A stretch of DNA of 64,000 bases from an uncultured Prevotellaceae bacterium (GTDB lineage: Bacteria > Bacteroidota > Bacteroidia > Bacteroidales > Muribaculaceae): the NCBI GenBank assembly GCA_900318345.1, contig ONKD01000013.1, positions 47,420-111,419 on the forward strand, in the 5' to 3' direction. Within the stretch, counting starts at the first letter, position 1, and each line of letters starts with the position of its first letter. The notes beneath the pieces are model-generated. The model worked only from the letters and a program-made list of their open reading frames with translations. It made no database searches and was not told where the DNA came from. Position numbers and translations under genes: made by a program. Of this stretch, positions 62,752-64,000 are shown one piece after another.

Positions 62752-64000
62752 CTATTTCATGTAGGTGTAACGGTAGTCGGTAGGCGACACGAGTGTCTCC
62801 TTGATCACACGCGGAATGATCCAGCGGATGAGGTTGAACTCACCACCAGCCTTGTCGTTGGTTCCGCTGGCACGGGCACCACCGAAGGGCTGCATACCCA
62901 CAACGGCGCCTGTCGGCTTGTCGTTGATGTAGAAGTTACCGGCGGCATAGCAGAGCTTGTCGGTCAATTTCTCCACCTCGAGGCGGTCGCGGCCCCAAAC
63001 GGCACCGGTCAGACCGTAGGGCGAGGTCTCGTCACACAGGGTGGCCGTCTCGTCAACCTTGTCGTCGTCATAGGGGTAAACCGTCAGCACCGGGCCGAAG
63101 ATTTCTTCTTCCATCGACTTGAAGCGCGGGTTGGTGGTCTCGATCACGGTGGGCTCAACAAACCAGCCTTTCTTCTTGTCGCACTTGCCACCGATGACGA
63201 TCTTGGCATCATCAGCCTCCTTGGCATAGTCGATATAGCTCTTGCACTTGTCGAACGAAGCCTCGTCGATCACAGCGTTGATGAAGTTGCCGGGATCCTT
63301 CACGTCGCCCATCTTCACCTCCTCGCACATGGCCTTGATGTCCTTCAGCACGTCGGGCCACAGGCTCTTGGGGATGTACATGCGCGAAGCAGCCGAGCAC
63401 TTCTGGCCCTGGAACTCAAATGCACCACAGAATGCAGCGGTGGCAACGGCCTTCTTGTCGGCACTGGGATGAACAAAGATGAAGTCCTTGCCACCGGTCT
63501 CACCCACGAGACGGGGATAGGAGATGTACTTGTCCACATTCATGCTGGCCTGTTTCCACAGCGACTTGAAGGTAGCGGTGCTGCCAGTGAAGTGGATGCC
63601 GCTGAAGTACTTGCTCTCGGTAGCAACCTCGCCGATGAGGGCGCCGCTGCCGGGCAGGAAGTTGATCACGCCGTCGGGCAGACCGGCTTCCTTGTAGAGC
63701 TGCATCAGGTAGTAGTTGCTCAGCAGGGCGGTGGTGGAGGGCTTCCACAGGGCCACGTTACCCATGAGCACGGGAGTCATGCACAGGTTGCTGGCAATTG
63801 ATGTGAAGTTAAACGGGGTAACAGCCAGGATAAAGCCCTCGAGGGGACGATACTCGGTGTGGTTCAGTTGGCCCACGCCGTCCTTGGGCTGCATGCCGTA
63901 GATCTTGCTGGCATAGTGCACGTTGTAGCGGAAGAAGTCGATGGTCTCGCAAGCCGAGTCGATTTCGGCCTGGTAGAAGTTCTTGCTCTGGCCCAGCATC
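62752..64000 (-). CDS. pruA: L-glutamate gamma-semialdehyde dehydrogenase (partial, N-terminus outside)
   Basis: The last 415 or so residues of a long aldehyde dehydrogenase of the delta-1-pyrroline-5-carboxylate dehydrogenase type, reading off the right edge of the window. Motifs are TPFNFTSIASNL, PVLMGNVALWKPS, GSGALIGEVATESKYFSGIHFTGS, VGETGGKD, and the catalytic cysteine in EFQGQKCSAASRMY. It oxidises glutamate gamma-semialdehyde to glutamate with NAD+, the second step of proline catabolism; it may also use related semialdehydes. The start and any proline dehydrogenase domain or neighbour lie outside the window. Confidence 0.93.
   Translation of the reverse strand, partial: MLGQSKNFYQAEIDSACETIDFFRYNVHYASKIYGMQPKDGVGQLNHTEYRPLEGFILAVTPFNFTSIASNLCMTPVLMGNVALWKPSTTALLSNYYLMQLYKEAGLPDGVINFLPGSGALIGEVATESKYFSGIHFTGSTATFKSLWKQASMNVDKYISYPRLVGETGGKDFIFVHPSADKKAVATAAFCGAFEFQGQKCSAASRMYIPKSLWPDVLKDIKAMCEEVKMGDVKDPGNFINAVIDEASFDKCKSYIDYAKEADDAKIVIGGKCDKKKGWFVEPTVIETTNPRFKSMEEEIFGPVLTVYPYDDDKVDETATLCDETSPYGLTGAVWGRDRLEVEKLTDKLCYAAGNFYINDKPTGAVVGMQPFGGARASGTNDKAGGEFNLIRWIIPRVIKETLVSPTDYRYTYMK

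Noticed and set aside
1-64000. Search for tRNA, rRNA, CRISPR arrays, transposases and integrases
   Set aside because: Reading both strands I saw no cloverleaf-like tRNA, no rRNA stretch, no regularly spaced repeats and no recombinase. The polysaccharide locus therefore shows no direct sign of a mobile element.

Overview
The window looks like a chromosomal segment of a gut- or rumen-type Bacteroidales bacterium (Muribaculaceae/Prevotellaceae-like is my inference). The evidence is several promoters with the Bacteroidetes pattern TTTG-N19/20-TAnnTTTG, almost no Shine-Dalgarno sequences, a type B ribosomal protein L31 gene, secreted proteins ending in a Bacteroidales-style sorting tail or a dockerin, and a very large polysaccharide locus. 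I saw no rRNA, tRNA, CRISPR array, integrase or insertion sequence.

Layout. 1-1676: the tail of a membrane protein, a DUF3667 zinc-ribbon membrane protein, and a broken rpmE2 (L31) with about 47 bp missing. 1888-6987 (minus): a giant leucine-rich-repeat surface protein with an internal duplication. 7418-46707 (plus): one surface-polysaccharide locus of 41 genes, all on the same strand. 46764-49826: a lipoprotein and a GHL10-type glycoside hydrolase lipoprotein, marked by two copies of a 22-bp perfect palindrome. 50041-55037: a dockerin-tailed secreted protein, a MarC-family membrane protein and a second secreted protein with a sorting tail. 55191-64000: mostly housekeeping genes (valS, rpiB, rlmN), with a secreted endonuclease I, an alpha/beta hydrolase and the start-truncated L-glutamate semialdehyde dehydrogenase.

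The polysaccharide locus has three parts. Part one (7648-23459) holds glycosyltransferases, a CDP-6-deoxyhexose route (rfbF, rfbG, an RmlC-like epimerase and an SDR reductase), a Wzx-type flippase, a Wzy/EpsG-type polymerase and acyltransferases. Part two (23456 to about 31670) is visibly AT-richer. It carries more glycosyltransferases, an SDR, two tandem phosphoglycosyl transferases, a GNAT, a DegT-like PLP enzyme and a FemAB-like domain. Part three (about 31670-46707) is GC-richer and unusual. It encodes a self-contained acyl-ACP pathway: four small ACPs, two FabH-like ketosynthases, a FabG-like reductase, an acyl-AMP ligase, an FkbH-like acyl-loading enzyme, a VOC enzyme and a metallo-beta-lactamase-fold hydrolase. 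Beside these sit a DegT aminotransferase, two PglD-like acyltransferase domains and an ATP-grasp enzyme.

The simplest joint reading is that a 4-amino-dideoxy sugar is made and then N-acylated with a purpose-built hydroxyacyl group, then assembled on undecaprenyl phosphate by the phosphoglycosyl transferases and glycosyltransferases, flipped and polymerised. The boundary between parts two and three falls inside one gene (30529-32313), where a FemAB-like domain has been joined to a PglD-like domain. This suggests the locus was built by recombination of cassettes.
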